Of a stretch of DNA of 64,000 nucleotides, positions 51,403 to 60,865 are shown piece by piece (position 1 is the stretch's first letter; each line of letters starts with the position of its first letter). The translations under genes were made by a program, and so were the position numbers. Source of the stretch: Bradyrhizobium embrapense (lineage in GTDB: Bacteria; Pseudomonadota; Alphaproteobacteria; Rhizobiales; Xanthobacteraceae); contig NZ_LFIP02000001.1 in NCBI RefSeq assembly GCF_001189235.2, positions 1 through 64,000 of the forward strand, in the 5' to 3' direction. Under the pieces are notes generated by a model. That model was not told the origin of the DNA. It saw only the letters and a program-made list of their open reading frames with translations, and searched no databases.

Positions 51403-51972
51403 TCAAGATGCCCGGCGATAGGTGCCGAACACGAAGTCCCAGATCGGCGTGGTGACGCCGAAATTACCCTTCCCGCCCCGGTGATGACCGGAGTGGTGAT
51501 CGTTCATGAAAGCGATGTATCGCGACAGCTTCGCCTTCGGTCCGTGATGGTGGAACCGGACGTGGATGGCGCAGTACGCCAGGTAACCGATCATCACGCC
51601 GGCCACAAAGACCGCCGCGCGATCCTCACCCGCAACCGCGCAGGCCAGCAGCCAGACCGCGGCGAACGCCGAGAACGTGCCGAGGCTCGAGATGCCGATC
51701 ATGTCGCGAGGGAGTCGATGGTGCATGTCATGCATCGGCGCGAAGCGATTGTTGCCGTGGAAGATCGCGCGATGGATCCAGTATTCCGCGAGCGTCCACG
51801 CCGCCACGCCGGCGCCCACCCATCCGGCGATCGCCGAGAGGCTGATGCGGCCGAGGACCGCGAAGGCGATCAACGTGCAGATCGCCCATGGCACCAGCAG
51901 GAAGTCGAGGAAATACTGAAACGGCGACAGGTCGAAGGCCGGATCGAGCCCGGCGTGACGGTTCTCGTCCAT
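51403..51972 (-). CDS. Fatty acid hydroxylase-superfamily membrane enzyme
   Basis: 189 residues from ATG at 51972. The di-iron His motifs of the sterol desaturase/fatty acid hydroxylase superfamily are present: EYWIHRAIFH, MHDMHHRLP, HVRFHHHG and DHHSGHHRGG, between membrane segments, ending GVTTPIWDFVFGTYR. The reaction is O2-dependent hydroxylation or desaturation of a lipid. Such a gene in a phage lysis module is unexpected. It lies five bases after the endolysin stop in the same unit. Confidence 0.85.
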   Translation of the reverse strand: MDENRHAGLDPAFDLSPFQYFLDFLLVPWAICTLIAFAVLGRISLSAIAGWVGAGVAAWTLAEYWIHRAIFHGNNRFAPMHDMHHRLPRDMIGISSLGTFSAFAAVWLLACAVAGEDRAAVFVAGVMIGYLAYCAIHVRFHHHGPKAKLSRYIAFMNDHHSGHHRGGKGNFGVTTPIWDFVFGTYRRAS

Positions 51973-51977
51973 GGCCG

Positions 51978-52763
51978 TCACGCCTCGTTGGTGGATACGC
52001 GGCCGTTGCTGAGGACGACCGGGAGATGGCTGAAGCCGATCTGGCTTGCCGGCGGCGGCGGAACGTCCTTCGGCCACCAGAAACCCTGGTTAAGCCGCGA
52101 AGCGGCAAAGGGCTCGATGTTGACGGCATCAGACTGGTTGCCGCCAAGCCCCATCACGTTGCCGTGCTGATCTTTGCCGACAACGACCGTGATGTGACCG
52201 CCTCCGGTCCGCTTCATCGGAGCAAAGGCGCCGACCGCCGGCCCGGCCAGTTTCACGGACGGCCACTTACCGGCGAAGTCTAGAGCCCAAAGCGTCTTGG
52301 TGCCCTTGAGGCCCACCTTGGTCAGGATGTGATTGGCGAAGAGCGCGCACCACGGGATCGAATCGTGGGTGTATTCGGCCGCGATATCGCCGCCTTCATC
52401 CTTGGCCCAATCGATGATGACGGGGTTGTCCTTCGAACCCGCGCCCTCCTTCGTTCCGATCAGCTTGATGCCGGCTTCAAGCCACAGCGGCCGGCTGATT
52501 TCCGCTGCCGGCGCCGGTGCCGGTGCCTTTCCGGTCATAGCAGCGTCAAGGGCCGCTCCCGTCAACGGCCCCACCTCACCATCGACGTTCAACCCGGCGC
52601 GCTTCTGGAACGTCTCGACTGCTGTATCGGTCGCCGGACCGAACCAGCCGGTCCCCTTCAAATCATATCCGATGGACTTCAGAGCAAGTTGAACCTGCTT
52701 CACGGCGTCACCCGTTGCGCCCATGCGCAAGGGCGTCGCCGCCACGAGGGCCGCGATCGTCAT
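51978..52763 (-). CDS. Endolysin with peptidoglycan-binding domain
   Basis: 261 residues. N-terminal peptidoglycan-binding repeat (LRMGATGDAVKQVQLALKSI, WFGPATDTAVETFQ, DGEVGPLT), an Ala/Pro linker, then a TIGR02594-type cell-wall peptidase: SIPWCALFANHI carries the nucleophile Cys and GGGHITVVVG the His. There is no signal sequence, so release depends on a holin. It begins after the tail terminator. Confidence 0.9.
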   Translation of the reverse strand: MTIAALVAATPLRMGATGDAVKQVQLALKSIGYDLKGTGWFGPATDTAVETFQKRAGLNVDGEVGPLTGAALDAAMTGKAPAPAPAAEISRPLWLEAGIKLIGTKEGAGSKDNPVIIDWAKDEGGDIAAEYTHDSIPWCALFANHILTKVGLKGTKTLWALDFAGKWPSVKLAGPAVGAFAPMKRTGGGHITVVVGKDQHGNVMGLGGNQSDAVNIEPFAASRLNQGFWWPKDVPPPPASQIGFSHLPVVLSNGRVSTNEA

Positions 52764-52783
52764 CCCGTTCTCCTGTTGGGTAT

Positions 52784-52805
52784 CAAAAAGCCGCCCGAAG
52801 GCGGC
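52784..52805 (-). terminator. Terminator between tail and lysis genes
   Basis: Stem GCCGCC / GGCGGC with a TTCG tetraloop followed on the minus strand by TTTTTGATA. It separates the structural transcript from the lysis module. Confidence 0.88.
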
Positions 52806-52813
52806 GCGTTAGA

Positions 52814-53227
52814 TCAAAGCTTCGAGGCGTTGATCCAGAGTTCGTCCATTTGGGCGGACGTCCATTGAAGAGCCGTGCCGAGCTTGAGAGTCGTGGGGTG
52901 ATTCCGGTTGAACGAGGTGGCCCCGGATATCAGCATCTCCGCGTCGAATTGCTCCTCGGTAGGCAGGAGGTTGAGCACCTGCTGCAGCGCAGCCGGGATA
53001 TCACCTGTCTTGACCGCGGCGAGCGCCTCGGCGTTCGTGATGACGCCCTGAATGGCGAGGCGCTGGAAAAACTGGCGATCCGAGATCGTCTCCGGCACCA
53101 TCGTCGGATTGAGAAATGCAACGACGGACGGATCATCGTCGTCGATCGGATCGAGGACACGGTCGGGCTGCTCGCACCGAAACCATGAGACGATCTCACC
53201 AGCGTTGTTTCGCTCCACAAATCCCAT
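52814..53227 (-). CDS. Phage hypothetical protein after the tail fibre
   Basis: 137 residues. Contains EIVSWFRCEQPDRVLDPIDD and NPTMVPETISDRQFFQRLA. Such small genes next to a tail fibre often encode assembly helpers. Five bases separate it from the fibre gene. Confidence 0.65.
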   Translation of the reverse strand: MGFVERNNAGEIVSWFRCEQPDRVLDPIDDDDPSVVAFLNPTMVPETISDRQFFQRLAIQGVITNAEALAAVKTGDIPAALQQVLNLLPTEEQFDAEMLISGATSFNRNHPTTLKLGTALQWTSAQMDELWINASKL

Positions 53228-53232
53228 ATCGA

Positions 53233-55086
53233 TCAGCCCTCCAATGGATCAAACCAGCCGCGCGTAAAGCAGCGATATGACGTCCCGGCTGCGGACGATC
53301 GCGCGCAGATTTGCGCGGACGTGTCCGTCCAGACCCTCAAATCGGACGCATTGCCAGAGGTCGCAGTCGAGGCTTCCAGACCGTTGGCACCAACGCTATA
53401 GCTTGGCGGGTTGTCAGTGATGCCGGTCTCGTGCGTCCACCAGGTGGTGTTTTGCGTAGCGTTCCAGGCGATGACATTGAGCAAAGCCTGCACCCTGACG
53501 CCAGTTGGACAGCTGGCGAGAGCGAACGTTTGTAACGTCGTTCCGATCGTCGTGGTTACATCCAGCGCCGAGCCCGGCCAGAAAAACTCCCTGCCCCGCT
53601 GCAAAATCTGCGAGAAATTTACACCACTGTTGAACCACACGGCACCGATGCGACGGAACAATGTGTATCCGGCCGGCATCGTCGGCGCAGTTGCACTCTT
53701 GGACATCAGCACATCGACAACCGACGTCGTCGGATTTTTGATTATGAAGACATGGTAGAAGCCGTTTGCAAGCGCCCCGGTATCAAGGCAACCATTGTTG
53801 TTGCCAGCCGCCCATGCCGAACTTGACTTAGTCAGTGCAGCACTGAGAACGATCATATCGGTCCCGCTTCGATCGCAAGCGACACCGGCGCTGACGCTGA
53901 ACGTCGAAACACCGCCCGGCGACGTGATCTTCAATCCTGAGAGATGGCCGAGCAGCAAGCCGGGGACACCGAGATTGACGAGCGCAACAGGCTTATTCGT
54001 CAGATCAGACAGATTGGCGGTCGACGACAAGTCGCCAGCGCCCGGCTGACCGACGCGGCTGAAATTCCAATCGTTGAACGTGCCGGCGCCGGCAAATTTA
54101 TCCCTGTACATGAGGAGAGCGCCGGTCGATGGATCGTAAGTGCAGACCCCCTCTTGCCAGTTGCCGATGTTGGCATTGGACGATGCGCGAAGGCGAACGC
54201 CATTTTGATAAGACAGATCAGGTTGCGTCGTAAACCCGATGGTGCCGGCGCCGATCGTCACCGAAGTCGTGCTTGTTCCTTCTTTGAGGCTTTGAGCAAT
54301 CAGCTTCCACTTGCCAGCCGCAAGATCGGTCGCGAACACTCCGGAGTTATGCGGAACGATGCACTGATACGTATTGCCATTCGGCCCTGTCACGATCGAC
54401 GCGGGCGCTGCTGCAACAAACGCTATGCCCGTCGCCCAGGCTACCGGGACGGCCCAGGGCACTGAGCCGGTATCGCCCTTGTCGCCTTTCGCCGCCAGCA
54501 CCTGCCAGTAAGTTGGGTCCGGCGCTGGATGCCCAGATCCCGGCGTTTGGTTGATCCAGACATAGGACGTACCCGCTGTCGTCTGGACGTCGCCGACCGA
54601 ATAGGCCGCGGCATTGTCGTATGCGCCGCGGAAGCTGAAACCCTTGTAGACCCCCAGATAGGACCAGGCGCCACCGGTATGAACCCACATCTTTCCGGTG
54701 GTAGGCTGCAGCGCGTACTGCCCGTCCGTACCGAGCGAGGGATCGGGCGCCGCGAGCGACGCGTCGACGAACCAAAAGAAGCCCGACGTGTTCAGCGCCG
54801 CCACGAGCGCGGAAACATCCGCCATAGCTTGCGCACCGGCGATGCGCTGGGACGATACCTTCCAGACAACATACGCAACGGCTGCCTGCGCGCCGCCACC
54901 CCACGGGGGAATGACGAGATGCGTGGGATCCGTAACGTCAGTGATGATCGTTTGGAAATTCCCGATCTGGAGAATGTCGCCGGGCCGCACGTTGGTGCTG
55001 GACCAGATCGTTCCGACTCCGGACACAGTGGTATCGCCGGCCGCAACGGAAACCGTCCCGGTCGAGTAACTGGCAAGCGCCGTCAT
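53233..55086 (-). CDS. Tail fibre protein
   Basis: 617 residues. N-terminus ALASYSTGTVSVAAGDTTVS is a common phage base-plate/fibre start; then Gly/Ser/Thr-rich beta segments with carbohydrate-type modules (AYSVGDVQTTAGTSYVWINQ) and a terminal domain with Cys and Trp. It probably binds the host surface. Collagen-like repeats are absent. Confidence 0.82.
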   Translation of the reverse strand: MTALASYSTGTVSVAAGDTTVSGVGTIWSSTNVRPGDILQIGNFQTIITDVTDPTHLVIPPWGGGAQAAVAYVVWKVSSQRIAGAQAMADVSALVAALNTSGFFWFVDASLAAPDPSLGTDGQYALQPTTGKMWVHTGGAWSYLGVYKGFSFRGAYDNAAAYSVGDVQTTAGTSYVWINQTPGSGHPAPDPTYWQVLAAKGDKGDTGSVPWAVPVAWATGIAFVAAAPASIVTGPNGNTYQCIVPHNSGVFATDLAAGKWKLIAQSLKEGTSTTSVTIGAGTIGFTTQPDLSYQNGVRLRASSNANIGNWQEGVCTYDPSTGALLMYRDKFAGAGTFNDWNFSRVGQPGAGDLSSTANLSDLTNKPVALVNLGVPGLLLGHLSGLKITSPGGVSTFSVSAGVACDRSGTDMIVLSAALTKSSSAWAAGNNNGCLDTGALANGFYHVFIIKNPTTSVVDVLMSKSATAPTMPAGYTLFRRIGAVWFNSGVNFSQILQRGREFFWPGSALDVTTTIGTTLQTFALASCPTGVRVQALLNVIAWNATQNTTWWTHETGITDNPPSYSVGANGLEASTATSGNASDLRVWTDTSAQICARSSAAGTSYRCFTRGWFDPLEG

Positions 55087-55154
55087 CTCGAGAACCTCTC
55101 GATTGAAGCTTCTTTGTGTTTGCGGGGGGCAGAGCCGCTATGGCTCCGCGCAGG

Positions 55155-55523
55155 CTACGGCAGCAGGGCCAGCCGCTGATCCTCGTAGTGCGCCGGAACG
55201 CCATTGTCGGCGAGGATCCTGTTCAGCTCTTCCAGGGTCTGCGCATTGCGCACGGCGACGATCAGGCCCCTGCGCCTGTTTTCCTTGGCCATGAGATCGT
55301 CAGGCTTGGCGAGGATGATGGCCGCGAGCTGCTGCGCGGTTTTGCCCTCGATCCTGGCAGCCTCTTCAAATTCTGCGGTCGGCGCCGCACCGTTCTGCAC
55401 AGACAGCGCCAGCATGTGCTTGCGGGAGTGCGCCACGTCATGCCCGTCAACCATCAGGAACGTGTTGATCCGGCGCTCCGCTCGCTTCTTTTCCTGGACG
55501 AGCGGCGAGATGCTAATTTTCAT
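55155..55523 (-). CDS. Phage tail-associated protein
   Basis: 122 residues, helical, basic N-terminus (VQEKKRAERRINTFLMVDG), then EARIEGKTAQQLAAIILAKP-like helices. Four-base overlap with the preceding gene. The role is unknown; a tail or fibre chaperone is possible. Confidence 0.65.
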   Translation of the reverse strand: MKISISPLVQEKKRAERRINTFLMVDGHDVAHSRKHMLALSVQNGAAPTAEFEEAARIEGKTAQQLAAIILAKPDDLMAKENRRRGLIVAVRNAQTLEELNRILADNGVPAHYEDQRLALLP

Positions 55524-56080
55524 CGCGCGATCACCTCGAAGGCGCCGACCTTGTACGGCTGCGCGGCAACAATGGTTACCCGGAACGTGCCGGCCTGGTC
55601 GATCGCGAACTCGATCGCACCATCCGTGACGTCCTCCTGGTGGACCAGCCTGTTCTCAAACCAGACATAGACCGTGAAATTTTCCGGCCGGACCGTCAGA
55701 TGCAGCACATCGATGCCGTCCGCCTTGATCGGCCGGATTTCGCCGCTGATGACAACCTCCGGCTTGGGCCGAATTTCCGGCGGATCGGTCGACAGGTCGA
55801 CATAGGCCTCTTTGATGTCGACCGGTCCATCGTAGAGGATGTGGTCAATGCCGGCCTCCGCGAACGACTTGGAGATCTCGTCCATCGGCCTTGCAGCCTC
55901 GAGAATGACCTGAGTAATGACGCCGTTCGCGTCGTGCCTGATGAGCGTCTTTGTCCTGTTCAGCGCCTTCGGCTCCTCGACAGTGATCGGCTGCGAGCCG
56001 ACCGTCAGACCCTCACCGTCGGCCCCGGCCGGGACGAAGCCGGGAACAGCCCACGCACTATCGAGCGTTACGCCCGTCAT
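55520..56080 (-). CDS. Tail protein, beta-rich
   Basis: 186 residues from ATG at 56080, overlapping the stop of the preceding gene (ATGA). Beta-rich, with LHLTVRPENFTVYVWFENRL and AIDQAGTFRVTIVAAQPYKV. It looks like a distal tail component. No family is recognised. Confidence 0.65.
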   Translation of the reverse strand: MTGVTLDSAWAVPGFVPAGADGEGLTVGSQPITVEEPKALNRTKTLIRHDANGVITQVILEAARPMDEISKSFAEAGIDHILYDGPVDIKEAYVDLSTDPPEIRPKPEVVISGEIRPIKADGIDVLHLTVRPENFTVYVWFENRLVHQEDVTDGAIEFAIDQAGTFRVTIVAAQPYKVGAFEVIAR

Positions 56081-56481
56081 CCTGCGATCCTCCTGAACAG
56101 CGAAAAATAGAGCCGCCCGACTTGGTTGCCGAACTTGAACCGGAACTGGATCGCCGACGACGTCACCGCGGCGTAGATCCAAAAGTCAGTGCCTCCGCCG
56201 CGGTAGGCTTCGCACTGTAGATATTGCGCGCCGGGATTGAGGATGATGCTGGGGTCGCAGTAACCCAGCATGAACGGAACCTCCGGCAACGTCTCGCCGA
56301 AATTCAGCTGCGCCACGCTGTCGTTGCCGCTGTCGAGGGTGCCGCTCAAATAGAACTGATGGCCCGACCAGCGGGAGTCGAACACGGTCTGGTCGAGGTT
56401 TGCGAGGGACGCTTCGATGCCCGGCTTGCTGACCACGAGCTTGGCGTCTGCCCCTCCCTGCATCAGGACGCGCTGGGTCAC
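56077..56481 (-). CDS. Small tail protein, copy 3 of a related trio
   Basis: 134 residues from GTG at 56481 (GTGA overlap). KLVVSKPGIEASLANLDQTV and HQFYLSGTLDSGN parallel the two genes upstream. The C-terminus is beta-rich and aromatic. Probably a tail-tip or fibre-network protein. Confidence 0.65.
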   Translation of the reverse strand: MTQRVLMQGGADAKLVVSKPGIEASLANLDQTVFDSRWSGHQFYLSGTLDSGNDSVAQLNFGETLPEVPFMLGYCDPSIILNPGAQYLQCEAYRGGGTDFWIYAAVTSSAIQFRFKFGNQVGRLYFSLFRRIAG

Positions 56482-56918
56482 CCGAGGCTCCGGTTGAAGA
56501 CCATGTAGTCGACGTAAATGCCGTACGACTCGGAGATCAGATTGTTGAAGTTCATCGTGTTGTTGTGGATCTGGAAACCGTTCTGGATCTCGTAATAGAC
56601 CGTGCCGCCGATCGTGATGTCCCTCGGGACCGCCATGTCGAGGCGATACGGGTAGGAGACGACGCCATTGTCGATATACGTCCGAAAGGAGACGTATGGA
56701 TTTTGCGGCAGGGACGCCGGGTACGGGATAGACACGTTCCCACTGAGAGGCGGCAGGTAGATGCTGCCCGACATGATGACCTGCTCGTTCTTGACGTCCG
56801 ATTTGAGCAGGAACTGAGCTGCCGCCGTGGCCGCGACGACGTCGACGCCAGGCACGGAGAGCCAGACGCCGTACTGCCCGAGGTTGGGATGCAGCCCCAT
56901 CAGGAAGCGCTGGGCCAC
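56478..56918 (-). CDS. Small tail protein, copy 2 of a related trio
   Basis: 146 residues. NLGQYGVWLSVPGVDVVAAT and NEQVIMSGSIYLPP parallel its neighbours. Asn/Tyr-rich C-terminus. It abuts the preceding gene directly. Confidence 0.65.
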   Translation of the reverse strand: MAQRFLMGLHPNLGQYGVWLSVPGVDVVAATAAAQFLLKSDVKNEQVIMSGSIYLPPLSGNVSIPYPASLPQNPYVSFRTYIDNGVVSYPYRLDMAVPRDITIGGTVYYEIQNGFQIHNNTMNFNNLISESYGIYVDYMVFNRSLG

Positions 56919-57356
56919 TTACCAGACCTTCCACGCGAGGTAGAACAGGTTGTATGCGATCCCATGCAACCGGGAGTACCTCGCGAACACCAGGCCCGAG
57001 TCATCCGGCGTGAACCCGTCTCGCGCACATAGCACGGCGAAGGGAGAGCGCTGGATGGCGGTCGAGCTGTTGGCATCCCTCATCACGAGCGTCTGGCCGT
57101 ATCCCGCGACACCCGAGCTGAGACTGTAAGGGACGATGTCGACGGCCGGCGGCGTTGGGTACGTGCCCGAATAGAATACCTTGGCGCCGCTCAGAAACGT
57201 GTAGGCCGGAATGAGGCCGACCTCGAGCGGCCTGCCCTGGTTCAACCGGCTGTCGAGCGACAGGTACTTGTAATCGACGGCCGGCGGAAACTGCGCGTCG
57301 TACCCCGGCTTGGATACCGTGACCCTGGTTGGATCGATATAGATCCGGACGGCCAC
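56919..57356 (-). CDS. Small tail protein, copy 1 of a related trio
   Basis: 145 residues. MAVRIYIDPTRVTVSKPGYD and LSLDSRLNQGRPLEVG share the pattern [hydrophobic strand]-VSKPG-[..]-L...R with the two genes downstream. Directly follows the tail tip gene by four bases. Confidence 0.65.
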   Translation of the reverse strand: MAVRIYIDPTRVTVSKPGYDAQFPPAVDYKYLSLDSRLNQGRPLEVGLIPAYTFLSGAKVFYSGTYPTPPAVDIVPYSLSSGVAGYGQTLVMRDANSSTAIQRSPFAVLCARDGFTPDDSGLVFARYSRLHGIAYNLFYLAWKVW

Positions 57357-57360
57357 ACGG

Positions 57361-60300
57361 TCACTCCGAGATGACGAGGGTGCCGGCCGTCAGGTTGAAG
57401 ACCGTCTTGCCATCTGAGCTCTGGATGATGCCGGCAGTTACGGTCCCGATGTTGGCCGAGATCGCGCTCAACACGCCGACGTTCATCATGCGTGCCGTGA
57501 GGACGCCATCAAGGAACAAGTTCGCCGTGATGCCAATCGAAGGAACTCCGCTGATCGTGCCCACGGTGAAGACCGCTTTCGGCGCGCCGCCATTGTAGCC
57601 TGGCAGTTGGATCTGGAACTTGTCGGCGACGACGGTGAAGGCTGAGACCCCCGAACCGCCGTTGACCAACTGTATTCCGGAGATGTAGCCGTTCACGTTG
57701 AGCGTGAGGGACCATGCCGCGGCGGCGTATCCGCCCAGCTGCGCGATCGCGGTCGATTGTTCCGTGATCGACGCGTTGACGTCGCCGAACTCAGCCGTAA
57801 CGGACGTGCTGAGATCCGCGACGGCTTGCTGGGCGTCGACGGCGACGGTCTGCACCGTGGCGATTTGAGCAAATGCAGCGCCCACACGGGCCGAAATTTC
57901 GGACTTGATCGACTTTTTGTCGAGCCAGTTGCGCGCGTCCTGGTTCGCAACGGCCGCCGTGGTCGCCTGCAGGACGGCGTTGATCTCGTCGTTGTTCTGA
58001 TCCGTGACGTCGGCGACCTGTTTTTTCAGCGCCGCGTTGAACGACTCGAGCGTGACCATGCCGGGCGCCAGCTTGACCGTGGGAGCATCGAGATCGACGG
58101 TCGAATAGGCGCCGCGCATTGTCGCATTGACGGCCTGCACTCGCAGCGTCGCGCCCGCCAGGCTGACGATGATGTCGAACTGGTTCTCAGCGCCCTCGTA
58201 GACCTGCGTCCAGCTCTTGCCGCCGTCATATGTGATGCCGGCAACGTAGTAGACTGCACCTTCCGTCGGGAACCAACTGGCGAACAGCCTCGGCTCGGCG
58301 GTACCTTGGCTGATGTAGGCATTCAGACCGTAGACCAGCGGAACCTTGGCATTTGACGGATATTGCGGGCTCGGCAGGATCGGCGGGGTGCCGAGATCGG
58401 TCGCATGGACCCGCTCGTCGTCAACGACGAGGCTGAGCGAGCAGGTATCGCCATTCGGCGTGCCGTTCAGGACGAGGCAGAGCTTCGAGGCACTCTCGCC
58501 GGTGCCCAGTTCGAAGGACGCCGGCTCGCCACCATCCTCACGCGCCAAAACCGCGGCCAATGTGGTCGACTGCGCCGCCTGGGCCGCCGCCAGGCTGGTT
58601 GGGTCGAGATTCGCGATCGACGCATTGGCGCCCTTGCCGCAGGCGATGGGGCCGAAGAACTTGCCGTTCGGCATGCGCAGCCGGATGTAGAACGGTCCGC
58701 TATCCCATGTCGGCGCCGGGTCAAGCGTTAGGGCATTGCCGGCGACGCCGACCACCGCGCCACCGTATCCGTAGTCCTGCGGCAGTTCGGACTGCAGCCG
58801 GATAACGGAGCCGAGGGTAATCGCCCTGCCCTCGTACTCGACGCCGATCGTGACGTTCTCTCGACGGTAGAAGGACTGCAGATAGGTGAAGGCACACTCG
58901 CGGAAGGCCTGCAACCGGTTGACGATGCCGTCAATTCGGATGGTCGTGGCGTTGAGCGAGGTGAAAGTGTCGCTGTTCGGCGGGTACTGGACCTGCGCGG
59001 CCTGCCAGGTGTTCTCGTCGACATACTCGAGAATGACCGCATCCGGGTCTTCCTCGCCGAGCATCGTGAGGTCGATCGCGGTCGAGTCCCGCACGATCTC
59101 CCGATCGGTCAGCAACATCGTCGGGACGTCACGCCATTCGTCGCGAACGATGGAGACGGTATCCCCGAGCCAAAAGTGCTTTGCTCTAGCGACAGCGAGG
59201 ATCTTGTCGAAGGCATCGGGTACCGCGACGGCGGCGTCGAAGCGGAAATCGAACGTGTCGCCGCGGCTGGTGCACCCCGCTGCAAAGTTCACGACGGCGT
59301 TGAAATCGACCTTCGAGATGCCGAGGCCGGATCCGTATTGGGTGTTGCTGACGCTGTCAAAGAAGGCCCAGCCGGGATTGCGCGTCGCTTGCTGTACGAA
59401 AGCTGCCCCATTCCAAACCGGGAGAACCCGGGTGGCCAGCACGCCGAACTTATAGGAGCCCTGCGTGGACTGCGACGCCTTGATCCGGATCGCGATCGTT
59501 GAGACGTCCGGGAACGAGTTGTTGCCCTTCAGGAACGAGCGGAGACCGGCCCAGATGACGGAATTGGAGCCGCCGGTGCCGGCGAGCTCGGCATCCTCGC
59601 GCCTGAAGCGGACCAGGTATCGACCCGGGAAGACGTCGACCTTCACGCTGTTGCGGACTGGCGCCTGCGACGCGTACTGAAACGACGTCGAGAACAGCGT
59701 CACGAACGGCCCGGTCTGGGTGCCTGCATCATCGCAGGTGGCGTATTCAGCCGTCAGCCCGACGTTTGAATAGCCGATCGAATTGTCCTTGCCGCTGACG
59801 GTGAAGCAGCCGGCCGGGAACGCGAAGTCGACCGCGATGGACTGCGAGAGTGTGCCGGCGGGATTGGCGACGAACGGGCCGACCCATGCGCCAGGCGTCC
59901 TGGCCGACGGCGGCAACGGCGCGCCCATGGCATCGTACTGACCGCCGGACGAGCCCGCCCCCGACGGCAGCTGTTGGCCGGTGACCTCGGCCGACTGGTC
60001 GACGTTGGTCGGGAACAACGTGACGGTCGCACCCGGCGCATAGAACGCGACCTGCGCGCCGGCGAACGCCGCCGAGACCCCATTGACCGGATCCCAGAAG
60101 ATCGTGTCGTCGACGTAGATCTTCTCGTAGGACATGCTGCCCATCGAGACCGAGAGCAGCAGGTTGAGATATTGGTCGTTGCCAACGAACTCGGCCCAGG
60201 GCGTCGCGGCGAAGTCCGGGAAGGCCTTCATGCGGCCATACCAAACCGGCAGCGGCTGCCCCAGCTTGGCAACGTTGCCCTGTGCCGTTACCGAATAGAT

Positions 60301-60864
60301 CTGGTCCGGCGTAGCGTTCGGCGAGTTGGTCGCGCCGGCCTTCGGAAGGATCAGGGCGTTGACGAGGAGCGTGCCGCCGATAGCGAGGCCCGCACCGAGC
60401 GCCGTCGCGCCGAAGCTGCCGGCGGCGAGACCGAACAGGCCGACGGGCGCCCAAAGCGCGAATGCCGACACCGCCACGAGGGCGACGATACCGATGATCT
60501 GCTTGACCGAATTGCCGCCCTGCCCGCCACCGCGGGGGAAGCTCATGAAGCGGACGCGATCGTCAGGACCGATCCGGCGCCGGCGCCATTCCTTCCGCAG
60601 CACCGCCTCGCCGTTGATCTCGAGGATCGTCGGCAGTCCCTTCGCGAACTGCCAGCCATAGGCGCGATCGCGCCATGCCCAATTGGTCCGGCGCAGGAAG
60701 GACGTCACGGTTTCGCGCGGCCGCGGCTGAGCGCGCGCGACCTCGAGGCCCGGCATCACGAGATGCAGAGCGGGATGGCGGGGCGCGCGCTCACGCCGAC
60801 GGCGGTCACGCGGCCGCGGCGCCGGAGAGCGAGGCGCCGGAGCGGGTTTCAACGATCCATGCAT
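57361..60864 (-). CDS. Phage tail tip / host-specificity protein (TipJ-like)
   Basis: 1,167 residues, the largest tail gene after the tape measure. A Pro/Arg-rich N-terminus leads to a beta-grasp-like segment (GLPTILEINGEAVLRKEWRR), a double hydrophobic stretch (about 120-175), and large beta domains (SVTAQGNVAKLGQPLPVWYG, FYAPGATVTLFPTNVDQS). A central fibronectin-like part and a coiled C-terminal region (DVTDQNNDEINAVLQATTAA) follow. This fits the central tail tip protein family of siphophages and gene transfer agents. Confidence 0.85.
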   Translation of the reverse strand: MHGSLKPAPAPRSPAPRPRDRRRRERAPRHPALHLVMPGLEVARAQPRPRETVTSFLRRTNWAWRDRAYGWQFAKGLPTILEINGEAVLRKEWRRRRIGPDDRVRFMSFPRGGGQGGNSVKQIIGIVALVAVSAFALWAPVGLFGLAAGSFGATALGAGLAIGGTLLVNALILPKAGATNSPNATPDQIYSVTAQGNVAKLGQPLPVWYGRMKAFPDFAATPWAEFVGNDQYLNLLLSVSMGSMSYEKIYVDDTIFWDPVNGVSAAFAGAQVAFYAPGATVTLFPTNVDQSAEVTGQQLPSGAGSSGGQYDAMGAPLPPSARTPGAWVGPFVANPAGTLSQSIAVDFAFPAGCFTVSGKDNSIGYSNVGLTAEYATCDDAGTQTGPFVTLFSTSFQYASQAPVRNSVKVDVFPGRYLVRFRREDAELAGTGGSNSVIWAGLRSFLKGNNSFPDVSTIAIRIKASQSTQGSYKFGVLATRVLPVWNGAAFVQQATRNPGWAFFDSVSNTQYGSGLGISKVDFNAVVNFAAGCTSRGDTFDFRFDAAVAVPDAFDKILAVARAKHFWLGDTVSIVRDEWRDVPTMLLTDREIVRDSTAIDLTMLGEEDPDAVILEYVDENTWQAAQVQYPPNSDTFTSLNATTIRIDGIVNRLQAFRECAFTYLQSFYRRENVTIGVEYEGRAITLGSVIRLQSELPQDYGYGGAVVGVAGNALTLDPAPTWDSGPFYIRLRMPNGKFFGPIACGKGANASIANLDPTSLAAAQAAQSTTLAAVLAREDGGEPASFELGTGESASKLCLVLNGTPNGDTCSLSLVVDDERVHATDLGTPPILPSPQYPSNAKVPLVYGLNAYISQGTAEPRLFASWFPTEGAVYYVAGITYDGGKSWTQVYEGAENQFDIIVSLAGATLRVQAVNATMRGAYSTVDLDAPTVKLAPGMVTLESFNAALKKQVADVTDQNNDEINAVLQATTAAVANQDARNWLDKKSIKSEISARVGAAFAQIATVQTVAVDAQQAVADLSTSVTAEFGDVNASITEQSTAIAQLGGYAAAAWSLTLNVNGYISGIQLVNGGSGVSAFTVVADKFQIQLPGYNGGAPKAVFTVGTISGVPSIGITANLFLDGVLTARMMNVGVLSAISANIGTVTAGIIQSSDGKTVFNLTAGTLVISE

Positions 60865-60865
60865 G

